Of a stretch of 64,000 nt of DNA, positions 1 to 11,716 are shown in pieces. The notes below the pieces were generated by a model. That model had not been told where the DNA came from and did not search any database. It saw only the letters and a program-made list of their open reading frames with translations. Source of the DNA: Sinorhizobium americanum (GTDB lineage: Bacteria; Pseudomonadota; Alphaproteobacteria; Rhizobiales; Rhizobiaceae); the NCBI RefSeq assembly GCF_001651855.1, contig NZ_LNQC01000053.1:124001-188000 (forward strand), in the 5' to 3' direction. The stretch's first letter is position 1; each line of letters starts with the position of its first letter. The position numbers were made by a program, and so were the translations under genes.

Positions 1-1
1 T

Positions 2-1027
2 GAGCCGGAGGAAGTCGCCGAGAGGGCGAACTATTCGCGGCTGCACACGATCCATTGCGGACCGGAGGGCATCTACGTCAACGCGCTCGCCGACCGTGAC
101 GGCAAGGCGCCCGGCGGCATCTTCCTGCTCGACCACGACAGTTTCGACGTGCTCGGCCAATGGGAAATGGATCGCGGACCGCAGAAGCTCGCCTATGACT
201 TCTGGTGGCACCTCGGCCACGACACGATGATCACCAGCGAATGGGGAACGCCCGATACGTTCGAAAACGGCCTCGTTCCGGAAGTGCTGCTCGGCTCGAA
301 CTATGGCCGCAGGCTGCATTTCTGGGATCTGCATACGCGCAAGCATCTGCAGGAAATCGATTTCGGCGAGGAGCACCAGCTCGTCTTCGAATTGCGCCCG
401 GCCCACGATCCGACCAAGGCCTATGGCTTCGTCGGCTGCGTCATCAGCCTAAAGGATTTGTCCGCATCGATCTGGACCTGGTATCGCGAAGGCAACCAGT
501 GGGCAGTGAAGAAGGTGATCGAAATCCCGGCCGAGCCGGCCGATCCGGACCTCTTGCCGCCCTTGCTCAAGGGCTTTCAAGCGGTGCCGCCGCTCGTCAC
601 CGATATCGACCTCTCAATGGACGATCGCTTCCTCTACGTCTCCTGCTGGGGCACCGGCGACATGATCCAGTACGACGTTTCCGATCCGCTTGCGCCGAAG
701 GAGACCGGTCGCGTTAGGATCGGCGGGATCGTGGCCCGCGCGACGCACCCGAAGGCGTCGAACGGCGCGCTTAACGGCGGGCCGCAGATGGTGGAAATCA
801 GCCGCGACGGCAAGCGGGTTTATTTCACCAATTCGCTCTATGGAGCGATCGACCCGCAATTCTACCCGGAGGGTCTCGACGGCTGGATGGTGAAGCTCGA
901 TGTCGGCGACAATGGCGGCATTTCCTTCGACGAGAACTTCTTCGTCGATTGGCCGAAGGGCCACCGCCCGCATCAGGTCCGGCTCGAGGGCGGCGACTGC
1001 TCGTCGGATTCCTACTGCTATCCTTGA
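2..1027 (+). CDS. Selenium-binding protein / methanethiol oxidase (SBP56 family), 3' part
   Basis: The reading frame is already open at base 2, so the gene begins upstream; about 341 residues are visible of a family usually near 460. Sequence seen: HTIHCGPEGIYVNAL at about residue 14 of the visible part, a long run of beta-propeller-like repeats, and the family C-terminus ending SDSYCYP. SBP56 proteins of bacteria (MtoX) are copper-dependent methanethiol oxidases producing formaldehyde, H2S and peroxide; that function is assigned by family. The GTG at 149 is internal and not a start. The gene is followed 33 bases later by a membrane protein on the same strand, suggesting co-transcription. Family assignment is strong; the substrate in this organism is inferred. 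Confidence 0.9.
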   Translation, partial: EPEEVAERANYSRLHTIHCGPEGIYVNALADRDGKAPGGIFLLDHDSFDVLGQWEMDRGPQKLAYDFWWHLGHDTMITSEWGTPDTFENGLVPEVLLGSNYGRRLHFWDLHTRKHLQEIDFGEEHQLVFELRPAHDPTKAYGFVGCVISLKDLSASIWTWYREGNQWAVKKVIEIPAEPADPDLLPPLLKGFQAVPPLVTDIDLSMDDRFLYVSCWGTGDMIQYDVSDPLAPKETGRVRIGGIVARATHPKASNGALNGGPQMVEISRDGKRVYFTNSLYGAIDPQFYPEGLDGWMVKLDVGDNGGISFDENFFVDWPKGHRPHQVRLEGGDCSSDSYCYP

Positions 1028-1060
1028 AGTGAGCAGAACCATGCCTCGTCGGAGCGGATA

Positions 1061-1684
1061 ATGGATTTCTGGCCGTGGCTCTCGCTCGCCGGTCTCGGTG
1101 CCTTTCACGGCGCCAATCCGGCGATGGGGTGGCTTTTCGCCGTGGCGCTCGGGCTGCATCGGCAAAGCGCGCGAACCGTCTGGCTCTCGCTTCTCCCGAT
1201 CGCCCTCGGCCATGCCGCTGCCATTGCGACGGTCCTGGCCGTGATGGCCGCATTCGAGGCGGTTATGGACCTACGCAGCCTGCAGCTCGTCGCCGCCGCT
1301 TTTATCCTGGCTTTCGCCGGTTACCTTGCCATCTACGGACACCGCCACCGCGTCAGGGTCGGCATGCGCGCCGGGATGGCCGGGCTTGCCGCGTGGTCCT
1401 TCCTGATGGCGACGAGCCATGGTGCCGGACTGATGCTCGTGCCCGCCGTCCTGAGCCTCTGCCTCGCCGATCAGGCCGGCGTGGCCGGCACCACCGACTC
1501 ACTCTCCGTTTCCCTCACCGCAATTGCCGTCCATACCGGTGCCATGCTCACCGTGATCGCGGCAATCGCGCTGGCCGTCTTTACCTGGGTTGGCCTTGCC
1601 GGCTTGCGCTCCGCATGGATCAATTTCGATCGGCTCTGGATCGCGGCGCTCGGCGCAACCGGCATCATCCTCCTCGTCTGGTAA
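1061..1684 (+). CDS. Polytopic membrane protein downstream of SBP56
   Basis: A 207-residue protein with about six hydrophobic segments (roughly residues 5-27, 45-66, 72-93, 105-130, 145-172 and 185-207). Histidines sit inside or beside the membrane segments in GAFHGANP, LGHAAAI, SHGAGLM and VHTGAML, a pattern reminiscent of metal-transport membrane proteins, but I do not recognise a named family. It starts at an ATG 33 bases after the SBP56 stop and ends just before a convergent gene. Because bacterial SBP56 methanethiol oxidases need copper and are often found near copper-handling genes, a role in metal supply is possible. That is inference from context only. Confidence 0.75.
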   Translation: MDFWPWLSLAGLGAFHGANPAMGWLFAVALGLHRQSARTVWLSLLPIALGHAAAIATVLAVMAAFEAVMDLRSLQLVAAAFILAFAGYLAIYGHRHRVRVGMRAGMAGLAAWSFLMATSHGAGLMLVPAVLSLCLADQAGVAGTTDSLSVSLTAIAVHTGAMLTVIAAIALAVFTWVGLAGLRSAWINFDRLWIAALGATGIILLVW

Positions 1685-1697
1685 AGCGCAGTTCGCC

Positions 1698-2384
1698 CTA
1701 CAACGACTTCACATAGTCGATATAGCCGCGGACATCGGCGGCCGGCTCGCTGTAGGCGTCGCCGAGCGACTTTTCCATTTCTGTGACATAGGTCTTGGCC
1801 CAGTCCGGCAAGGAATAGTCGATCGCCGCCAGGAATTCGAGCGTCGCGGCAAGCCTGATATCCGCTATCGACGGGCTGTCGCCGCCGATGAACGGCTTGT
1901 CGCCCATGTAGAAGAGGCGGAAGACCTCGAGCGGTTCGGCAAGCGCCTCAGCGGCGGCCTGGCGTGCCCGCTCCTTGGTTTCCGCATCCGCCTCGCTGAA
2001 GCCGACTTCGCCGGGATATTGGGGGAAGTTGAGGGCCGGGTAGGTAGCGCGAGCGAGATAAGGATAAAAGGTGCCGATCAGGTAGAACATGGCGCTGTCG
2101 ATCATCGCGCGCGCTTCCGGGTCCTTCGGATAGAATTGATCGAGCCCGTGCTTGTTGCAGAGATATTGCATGATCGCGCAGCTCTCCCAGAGCGCGCCCT
2201 TGGGCAGCTCCGCCGTTTCGATCATCGGCGTCAGGTGCGACGGCGCGCGAGCCAGATATTCGGCGGAGCGGGTCTGCCCGTAGACGTCGTGCTCGGCAAA
2301 ATCGAGCTTTGCCGCCCTTAGAAACACCCGCACCGTCATGTTGTTGACGCTGGGCTTGATCACGTTGAGCTTTATCGTTCCCAT
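1698..2384 (-). CDS. Glutathione S-transferase family protein
   Basis: A 228-residue protein with a thioredoxin-like N-terminal half (residues 1-80, containing HLTPMIE and the SNAIL-like WESCAIMQYL) and an all-helical C-terminal half (about 95-228, with PSIADIRLAA). This is the normal length and order for a soluble GST. The ATG at 2384 is chosen because it follows a good ribosome-binding site (GAGGGAGGAAGAC); the frame runs further upstream without one. It is the last gene of a minus-strand operon, 22 bases after the VOC gene, behind a CoA ligase and a citryl-CoA lyase-like gene. The substrate is unknown; an isomerase or lyase role with glutathione in that catabolic route is plausible. Confidence 0.85.
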   Translation of the reverse strand: MGTIKLNVIKPSVNNMTVRVFLRAAKLDFAEHDVYGQTRSAEYLARAPSHLTPMIETAELPKGALWESCAIMQYLCNKHGLDQFYPKDPEARAMIDSAMFYLIGTFYPYLARATYPALNFPQYPGEVGFSEADAETKERARQAAAEALAEPLEVFRLFYMGDKPFIGGDSPSIADIRLAATLEFLAAIDYSLPDWAKTYVTEMEKSLGDAYSEPAADVRGYIDYVKSL

Positions 2385-2406
2385 CTGTCTTCCTCCCTCT
2401 GCTTCC

Positions 2407-2997
2407 CTAGATTGATCCGTATGGGTCCTTCGGAGCGCGGTCAGCCGACAGCGTCGGCCGCGCACTTTCGACAAGCGCCTCGATCGCATCGGCGAGATGC
2501 ACTTCGGCGATGGCATAGTCGCCGCGCGCCAGCCGAACGTTATGCGCCTCCATCAGTACGTCGGCATGGGTGTGGCCGGCCGGCGGCTCGAAGCGATAGG
2601 AGGCAAGCTCGACCAGGAGGCCGAGCGGGTCTTCGAAATAGATCGAATCCATGAAGCCGCGATCCTTGACGCCGCTGTGGCGAATGTTGCGCTCATTGAG
2701 GCGCTCGACCGCCTGCTGGAATGTCGCCCGCGACACGGTGAAGGCGATGTGATGCACGCAACCGATGTCCGTCGACGTGCGTTTCGGATCGGGCGTGCGG
2801 TTCTCGTCGGTAAAGACGGTGATCAGCCGCCCGTCGCCCGGGTCGAAATAGAGGTGGCTTTCCGAGGCCCTGTCGAGGTTCGGCTGCTCGAAGATGAAAG
2901 GCATGCCGAGAATTCCCTCCCAGAAGTCAATCGATGTCTGCCGGTCCGCGCCGACAAGCGTGATGTGATGGACCCCCTGCGATTGAAGCTTCCGCAT
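2407..2997 (-). CDS. VOC-family (glyoxalase/dioxygenase fold) protein
   Basis: A 196-residue protein carrying one complete VOC domain as two beta-alpha-beta modules. The first begins GVHHITLVGAD (residues 8-18); the second has VHHIAFTV (about 80-87) and ends LGLLVELASY (about 129-138). The two His-containing strands and the closing Glu match metal-ligand positions of this fold. The C-terminal 55 residues extend beyond the domain. The start at 2997 follows AGGGAGGACGGCA. It sits between the CoA ligase gene (52 bases upstream) and a GST gene (22 bases downstream), so it is probably an enzyme of the same pathway: glyoxalase, epimerase or ring-cleaving dioxygenase. The sequence alone does not decide which. 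Confidence 0.85.
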   Translation of the reverse strand: MRKLQSQGVHHITLVGADRQTSIDFWEGILGMPFIFEQPNLDRASESHLYFDPGDGRLITVFTDENRTPDPKRTSTDIGCVHHIAFTVSRATFQQAVERLNERNIRHSGVKDRGFMDSIYFEDPLGLLVELASYRFEPPAGHTHADVLMEAHNVRLARGDYAIAEVHLADAIEALVESARPTLSADRAPKDPYGSI

Positions 2998-3049
2998 TGC
3001 CGTCCTCCCTAATCTTCTTCCGCGGGTGCGGGCGGAAAAGCCGCTTTCC

Positions 3050-4360
3050 TCACCCTGCTTGATGCTGCACGAGTTTCGACTTGTATTCGCTGCGCTGGAG
3101 CGTGCCCCAGGGGACGATTTCTATCCGCGTGGAAACGACAAGCACGTCGCGGATGCGCTTCTGGATCTTGTCGGCAAGCGCCGGAATGCCTTCGCTGTCC
3201 CTGGCGAGTTCCACGGAAACCGGCAAGTGTGGCTCCTGTCTGGCACCTGCGGCTACCGGGGTTATCAGGATGGCGCCGCTGACGGCCGGCGCGAATTCGT
3301 TCACGACGTCTCTGATAGCCGAGGGAAAGACGTTGACGCCGCGGACGATCAGCAGGTCGTCCGTCCGCCCGATGCACCGCGCCCGCGGTGCCGTCCGCCC
3401 GCATCGGCAGGTCGACGTCCACATCTCGACATGGTCACGCGTGCGGAACCGCAGCATCGGTGCCGCCTGATGGCGAAGATGGGTGAGGACTAATTCGCCT
3501 TTCACGCCATCAGCAAGGGCGATCGGCAATTCGGTTTCGGGGTCGATCAGTTCGGCATGGACCAAGCCGCGGGCGCCGAGATGCATGCCGCATTGCTCCT
3601 CGCATTCGCCCCACAGCGACACGCCGATGTCGCCGATACCCATGGCCTCGGTGACCTTTGCGCCCCAGGCTTCTTCGAGGCGCGCCCGGAGTTTCGGCTC
3701 GCCGCCGCCGGGTTCGCCGGCGACGAGCAACCGGCGGACGCTGGAACTTTTGAGATCGAAGCCGCGATCGGCGGCCCATTCGCCGAGATGGGCGGCATAG
3801 GACGGCGTCATTACCGCTGCCGAGGGCCTTAAGAGTCTGATGGCGGTCATCAGGCGCTCGGTGTTGCCGGTGCCGACCGGGATATGGCACATGCCCATCC
3901 GGTCGAAGGCGCCGAGTGCTGCGCCGGCAGCGAAGGGCCCGGCGTTATAGGTCGAAACGATCGCCTCGCCTTGCCTGATCCCCGAGGCCGAATAGCTGCG
4001 TGCCGACGTCGTCACCCAGTTGTCGAGATCCTGCGCCGTCAGCGGAATATAGCTCGGCGTCCCGGTGGTGCCGCTGGTGGAATAGATCCGGACGATCCTG
4101 TCGATCGGCACGGCAACATGCGTCCCCATTGGCTCCGCGTCACTGCAACTCGCCCGGATCTCGCTCTTCTCGGTCAGCGGAAGATTGGCGATCGCATCAA
4201 GTCCACCGACGCTTTCGGCCGCTTCGAAACCGGCCTCGCTGAGCTTGCTTTGATAGAAGCGTGAACGGGCCATGAGATATGCGATCTGCTTCCGGTAAAG
4301 CGCGTCATCCAACCGGATCTGGTCGCGCCAGGGCAGCGTCTCGACATCGGGCTCGAACAT
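3050..4360 (-). CDS. Phenylacetate-CoA ligase-like (PaaK-type) acyl-CoA ligase
   Basis: A 436-residue AMP-forming CoA ligase of the short PaaK type. The ATP-binding loop STSGTTGTP lies at residues 94-102. An acidic turn with EAMGIGDIG, then GRTDDLLIVRGVNVFPSAI near residue 335, marks the hinge and C-terminal domain. A cluster of cysteines (CEEQCGMH and CRCGRTAPRARC) recalls those of PaaK proteins. The start ATG lies two bases after the stop of the citryl-CoA lyase gene (TGA-TC-ATG), so translation is coupled. PaaK-family enzymes activate aryl or alkyl acids to CoA thioesters; the acid used here is unknown. The coupling to a lyase suggests that the thioester formed is the substrate cleaved next. 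Confidence 0.85.
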   Translation of the reverse strand: MFEPDVETLPWRDQIRLDDALYRKQIAYLMARSRFYQSKLSEAGFEAAESVGGLDAIANLPLTEKSEIRASCSDAEPMGTHVAVPIDRIVRIYSTSGTTGTPSYIPLTAQDLDNWVTTSARSYSASGIRQGEAIVSTYNAGPFAAGAALGAFDRMGMCHIPVGTGNTERLMTAIRLLRPSAAVMTPSYAAHLGEWAADRGFDLKSSSVRRLLVAGEPGGGEPKLRARLEEAWGAKVTEAMGIGDIGVSLWGECEEQCGMHLGARGLVHAELIDPETELPIALADGVKGELVLTHLRHQAAPMLRFRTRDHVEMWTSTCRCGRTAPRARCIGRTDDLLIVRGVNVFPSAIRDVVNEFAPAVSGAILITPVAAGARQEPHLPVSVELARDSEGIPALADKIQKRIRDVLVVSTRIEIVPWGTLQRSEYKSKLVQHQAG

Positions 4361-4362
4361 GA

Positions 4363-5154
4363 TCAGCTGTCGTCCTCGTCGTTCCGATAGTTGACTGCCG
4401 CTTCGGCATGCGCTGCCAAGGTGAAACCGATTGGGTTTTGCTGCTCCTCGGCGAGATGGGCAAGGAGGCCGCCGGCGCGGGCCAGTAGCGGCACCGCCTT
4501 GATCGTCGCAATGGGGAAGCCGAGATCGAGAAGCACGGCGGCGATCGGCATCGAGACGTTCATCACGAGCGGCTTGCCCCAGACCTCGGCCGCCGCGGCG
4601 CGGAAGTTTTGCGCCATGGCTGTATGCGGTCCGCTGACGCCGCGTGCGTCCGCGAGTTCGAGGATCCGTTCGGCGCGCGGATCGGTCGGGCGATGCACCG
4701 GGTGGCCGAAGCCCGGCAGTTTTCCGCCGGCCTTGCGGATGTCCTGCAGCATTGCGACGGCGACCAGCTTCGCGTCCTCGCCGACCGTGACACGGGCCTG
4801 CGCCTCGGCCAGAAGCTTGCCGCATCGTTCCGAGGTTCCGACCAGCACCGGACCGCAACCGAGAAGTCCCGCCGCCAGAGCGCCTTGCAGCGAATCCGGA
4901 TCGGCGGCGAGCGTCATGCGCGCCGCCGCCACCGTCGGCATGATGCCGTGCTCGGCGATGGCAATCAGCAGCAGATCGAGAAAGTAGCGCTGGTTGTCCG
5001 TGGGCTCCCGGCCGGTCAGCAGCAGGTAGAAATATTCGGTAAAACTCAGTCGTCCCATGAGGTCGCTGCAGAGATCGCGGCCTCGCACCTCGACGCTTTC
5101 CGCACTTGCCTGGCAAATGCGGGTGATCGCCTCGTGAGGTTTGCCGATCTGCAT
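4363..5154 (-). CDS. Citryl-CoA lyase-like protein (short citrate synthase family)
   Basis: A 263-residue, all-helical protein of the short citrate-synthase family. Seen motifs are IAEHGIMPT (residues 65-73, equivalent to the first catalytic His region) and GFGHPVHR (148-155, second catalytic His). The HGGAN stretch of true citrate synthases is replaced by LLGCGPVLVG, as in citryl-CoA lyases. Length is well below the 380-430 of citrate synthases. Family members cleave (3S)-citryl-CoA-type thioesters to acetyl-CoA and a 2-oxoacid. It is the first gene of a four-gene minus-strand operon, started at an ATG behind GAGGGGACC. The exact thioester is unknown. Annotation as a lyase rather than a synthase rests on length and motif changes. 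Confidence 0.85.
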   Translation of the reverse strand: MQIGKPHEAITRICQASAESVEVRGRDLCSDLMGRLSFTEYFYLLLTGREPTDNQRYFLDLLLIAIAEHGIMPTVAAARMTLAADPDSLQGALAAGLLGCGPVLVGTSERCGKLLAEAQARVTVGEDAKLVAVAMLQDIRKAGGKLPGFGHPVHRPTDPRAERILELADARGVSGPHTAMAQNFRAAAAEVWGKPLVMNVSMPIAAVLLDLGFPIATIKAVPLLARAGGLLAHLAEEQQNPIGFTLAAHAEAAVNYRNDEDDS

Positions 5155-5271
5155 GCGGTCCCCTCTAGCGGTGTCTGCGGACGCGGTTTTCCGCGGGAGC
5201 GCTACAGCGATGATAGTAGATCAAAAAGAGCCGAGGTAAAGCGGCGCGCCCCGGCGACGTCGGGTAATGCA

Positions 5272-5302
5272 AAGGACGGCTCGTGCCTCACGAAGCGTCC
5301 TT
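5272..5302 (-). terminator. Stem-loop downstream of bhbA, weak terminator candidate
   Basis: AAGGACG and CGTCCTT enclose an inner CGTG/CACG pair, 26 bases beyond the bhbA stop. No U-run follows on the minus strand, so factor-independent termination is doubtful. It may only be an mRNA 3' structure. Confidence 0.35.
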
Positions 5303-5327
5303 GAAATTGCATCCCCGCGATTGGTCA

Positions 5328-7466
5328 TCAGACGTTGCGCCGCTTGCCTTCGATCAGGTCGAGCACGGCGCGCGCCGCATCGAGCACATGCGTGCCGGGG
5401 CCGAAGACGGCGGAGACGCCGTTCTCCATCAGATACTCATAGTCCTGTCGCGGGATGACGCCGCCGCAGACGACGATGATGTCCTCGCCGCCGCGCTTCT
5501 TCAGCGCCTCGGCGAGTTGCGGCATCAGCGTCTTGTGGCCGGCGGCGAGCGAGGAAACGCCGACGACGGTGACCTCCTCGGCAAGCGCCAGCTCGGCGGC
5601 CTCGTCCGGCGTCTGGAACAGCGGTCCGGCGACGACGTCGAAGCCGATGTCGCCGAAGGCCGAGGCGATCACCTTGGCGCCGCGATCGTGGCCGTCCTGG
5701 CCGAGCTTGGCGACCATGATCTTCGGCTTGTGGCCGAGCCGTTTCGTGACCTCGCCGAGCCTACCGGAGAGGACGCCGAGCTCCGGGTCGCCCTCATAGG
5801 CCTTGCCGTAAATGTCGGTGACGACCTCGGGAATGGCGGCATGGTCGCCAAAGGCCTGCCGCATCGCGTCGGAGATTTCGCCGACGGTGGCGCGCGCCCG
5901 TGCCGCCTCGACCGCAGCGGCGAGCAGATTGCCCTTGCCGCTTCTTGCCACTTCGGCCAGCGCTTCCAGCGTCTGCTTCACCTTTTGCGAGTCGCGGCGC
6001 CGTCTGGTTTCCTCGATCCGTTTGATCTGGGCCGTACGGACCGCGGCGTTGTCGATCTGCAGGATGTCAATCGGCTCTTCGTTCTCGAGCCGATATTTGT
6101 TGACGCCGACGATGACCTCGTCGCCGCGGTCGACCGCCGCCTGGCGCCGTGTCGCCGCCTCCTCGATCAGCCGCTTCGGCAGGCCGGCATTGACCGCCTT
6201 GGTCATGCCGCCGAGCGCTTCCACCTCTTCGATCAGCGCCCAAGCCTTCTCGGCAAGCTCGTTCGTGAGATTCTCGACGTAGTAGGAGCCGGCAAGCGGG
6301 TCGACGACCTTCGTCACCCCCGTCTCGTGCTGCAGGATCAGTTGCGTGTTGCGGGCTATGCGGGCGGAAAACTCGGTCGGTAGCGCGATCGCCTCGTCGA
6401 AGGAATTGGTGTGCAGCGACTGCGTGCCGCCGAGCACCGCCGACATCGCCTCGAAGGCGGTGCGGATGATGTTGTTGTAGGGGTCCTGCTCGGCAAGCGA
6501 GACTCCGGACGTCTGGCAATGGGTCCGGAGCATCAGCGAGGATGCCTTCTTCGGCTCGAACTCCTTCATGATCCGCGTCCACAATAGCCGCGCCGCGCGC
6601 AGCTTCGCAGCCTCCATGAAGAAGTTCATGCCGATCGCGAAGAAGAACGAGAGCCGGCCGGCGAAATCGTCGACGTTCAGCCCCTTGGCAAGGGCTGCGC
6701 GCACATATTCGCGCCCGTCGGCGAGGGTAAAGGCAAGCTCCTGCGTGAGCGTCGCGCCGGCCTCCTGCATGTGATAGCCGGAGATCGAGATCGAGTTGAA
6801 CTTCGGCATCTCCTTCGCCGTATATTCGATGATGTCGGCGACGATCCGCATCGAGGGTTCCGGCGGGTAGATGTAGGTGTTGCGGACCATGAACTCCTTG
6901 AGGATGTCGTTCTGGATGGTCCCGGAGAGGTTCTCGCGCGACACGCCCTGTTCCTCGCCGGCGACAATGAAGGAGGCGAGGATCGGGATCACCGCGCCGT
7001 TCATGGTCATCGAGACCGAGATTTTCTCGAGCGGGATGCCGTCGAACAGGATCTTCATGTCCTCGACCGAGTCGATTGCCACCCCCGCCTTGCCGACGTC
7101 GCCGACGACGCGGGGGTGGTCGCTGTCATAGCCGCGGTGGGTGGCGAGGTCGAAGGCGACCGAGACGCCCTGCTGGCCGGCGGCAAGGTTCCGCCGGTAG
7201 AAGGCGTTCGAGGCTTCCGCCGTCGAGAATCCGGCATATTGCCGGATCGTCCAGGGCCGGCCGGCATACATGGTGGCGCGCGGGCCGCGCAGGAAGGGCT
7301 CGGAGCCGGGGAGCGTGTCGAGGTGGTCGATGGCCGCGAGGTCGTCCTGGGTGTAGAGCGGCTTGACCGCGATGCCTTCGGGCGTATGCCAGGTGAGGCT
7401 TTCGGGGGAGGTTTTGAGCTCCTTCTCGGCGAGGGCTTCCCAGTCCTTGATGGTCTTTTTGGTCAT
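5328..7466 (-). CDS. bhbA: Methylmalonyl-CoA mutase
   Basis: A 712-residue single-chain mutase that interconverts (R)-methylmalonyl-CoA and succinyl-CoA with adenosylcobalamin. The N-terminal (beta-alpha)8 barrel covers about residues 40-560 ([49 protein letters not shown]-type region). The C-terminal B12 domain starts near 580 and holds DGHDRG at 591-596, with His593 as cobalt ligand. The start ATG at 7466 is preferred because GGAG lies six bases upstream; an in-frame ATG at 7478 has a poor site. It completes propionyl-CoA assimilation with pccA and pccB on the same strand, separated from pccA by a 250-base palindrome-rich gap. The symbol follows the S. meliloti homologue. Confidence 0.97.
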   Translation of the reverse strand: MTKKTIKDWEALAEKELKTSPESLTWHTPEGIAVKPLYTQDDLAAIDHLDTLPGSEPFLRGPRATMYAGRPWTIRQYAGFSTAEASNAFYRRNLAAGQQGVSVAFDLATHRGYDSDHPRVVGDVGKAGVAIDSVEDMKILFDGIPLEKISVSMTMNGAVIPILASFIVAGEEQGVSRENLSGTIQNDILKEFMVRNTYIYPPEPSMRIVADIIEYTAKEMPKFNSISISGYHMQEAGATLTQELAFTLADGREYVRAALAKGLNVDDFAGRLSFFFAIGMNFFMEAAKLRAARLLWTRIMKEFEPKKASSLMLRTHCQTSGVSLAEQDPYNNIIRTAFEAMSAVLGGTQSLHTNSFDEAIALPTEFSARIARNTQLILQHETGVTKVVDPLAGSYYVENLTNELAEKAWALIEEVEALGGMTKAVNAGLPKRLIEEAATRRQAAVDRGDEVIVGVNKYRLENEEPIDILQIDNAAVRTAQIKRIEETRRRRDSQKVKQTLEALAEVARSGKGNLLAAAVEAARARATVGEISDAMRQAFGDHAAIPEVVTDIYGKAYEGDPELGVLSGRLGEVTKRLGHKPKIMVAKLGQDGHDRGAKVIASAFGDIGFDVVAGPLFQTPDEAAELALAEEVTVVGVSSLAAGHKTLMPQLAEALKKRGGEDIIVVCGGVIPRQDYEYLMENGVSAVFGPGTHVLDAARAVLDLIEGKRRNV

Positions 7467-7507
7467 CGTCCGCTCCATTCGAGGCGCATCTGTTCGTGGC
7501 GCGGGAC

Positions 7508-7666
7508 AGACCCCTCCCCAACCCCTCCCCACAAGGGGGAGGGGCTGCTGTGCCGCGCTCTCCGCACGCTATTTTTGCACAAATTACTCGTACAGATGTC
7601 GAAGGGAGCAAGGCGGTGCCGCCGCAGAGTTCCTCCCCCTTGTGGGGAGGGGTTGGGGAGGGGTCT
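7508..7666. repeat. RIME-like intergenic element with perfect 35-bp inverted arms
   Basis: The arms at 7508-7542 and 7632-7666 are perfect inverted copies of 35 bases (AGACCCCTCCCCAACCCC and onward), each with its own small CCCC/GGGG hairpin. The 89-base centre contains a TTTTGCAC motif. The element fills the pccA-bhbA gap. Naming it RIME-like rests on resemblance to rhizobial intergenic mosaic elements. Confidence 0.8.
7573..7580. promoter_or_regulatory. Candidate PccR/ScfR half-site upstream of bhbA
   Basis: TTTTGCAC (GTGCAAAA on the coding strand) lies about 110 bases upstream of the bhbA start, between the arms of the palindromic element. A related GTGCAAAT occurs in the pccB-pccR gap. 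ScfR-family regulators such as RamB and PccR bind TTTGCAAA-type half-sites, so this is a candidate only. Confidence 0.3.
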
Positions 7667-7716
7667 CTCCCAACGCTTCAACATGCTCCGTAGAAGAGAG
7701 GGGAGCATCAGCACCA

Positions 7717-9720
<2,004 letters not shown>

Positions 9721-9749
9721 GCGTTTCTCTTTCAATTCTCTCTGTCGCG

Positions 9750-10034
9750 TCATCGCCGGAATTTTCTGAAATAGGGAGCCAAGCCGATTGCGGTGCCCGC
9801 GGCGGTGCCGATCAGGGCGAAAGGCGCAAATACCGTGGCCGCGGCGAGCAACGGGTCGGTTGAGCGTTCGACCAGTGTGCCGATGGAGCCGATGTCGAGC
9901 AGCATCAGCGCGCCGGCCGCAACCGTCCCGGCGAGCGTGCCGGAGAGGGCACTCATCACCAGATGCCGCAGCGTCCGCCGGCGACCGCGGCCGGCGGCTT
10001 CAGGTATCATCGGGGGTTGCGGTTGCGCGTTCAT
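9750..10034 (-). CDS. Small membrane protein between pccB and pccA
   Basis: A 94-residue protein with a basic N-terminal segment (GRGRRRTLRH, about residues 16-25) and two hydrophobic segments (about 28-48 and 61-85), ending in a short basic tail. It lies in the same strand and operon as pccB (9 bases downstream of it) and pccA (29 bases upstream of it). I recognise no domain. Position suggests a conserved passenger of the carboxylase operon; a membrane-tethering role would be speculation. The tight spacing on both sides and normal codon use make it a credible gene. Confidence 0.75.
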   Translation of the reverse strand: MNAQPQPPMIPEAAGRGRRRTLRHLVMSALSGTLAGTVAAGALMLLDIGSIGTLVERSTDPLLAAATVFAPFALIGTAAGTAIGLAPYFRKFRR

Positions 10035-10043
10035 GGCTGTCGA

Positions 10044-11576
<1,533 letters not shown>

Positions 11577-11663
11577 CGCTCTCCTCCCATTTTCGTTGAT
11601 TGTGCAGAGGCTTCGCTGGGATCGCAATAGCGCCGAACAGTAGCTGGCAGAAAGCCGGATCAT

Positions 11664-11716
11664 GTGCAAATGTAGAAGATATAAAATTGTAAAACGCGAA
11701 TTGCAAAGTTGCGAAT
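11664..11716. promoter_or_regulatory. Candidate PccR operator region between pccB and pccR
   Basis: GTGCAAAT (11664-11671) is followed 29 bases on by a tandem pair, TTGCAAAG (11701-11708) and TTGCGAAT (11709-11716), ending directly at the pccR ATG. TTTGCAAA-like half-sites are known targets of the RamB/PccR (ScfR) family. The placement fits autoregulation and control of the divergent pccB operon; this is inference. Confidence 0.45.

Noticed and set aside
7508-7666. Terminal inverted repeats of an insertion sequence
   Set aside because: The 89 bases between the arms cannot code for a transposase and the arms match rhizobial intergenic palindromes.
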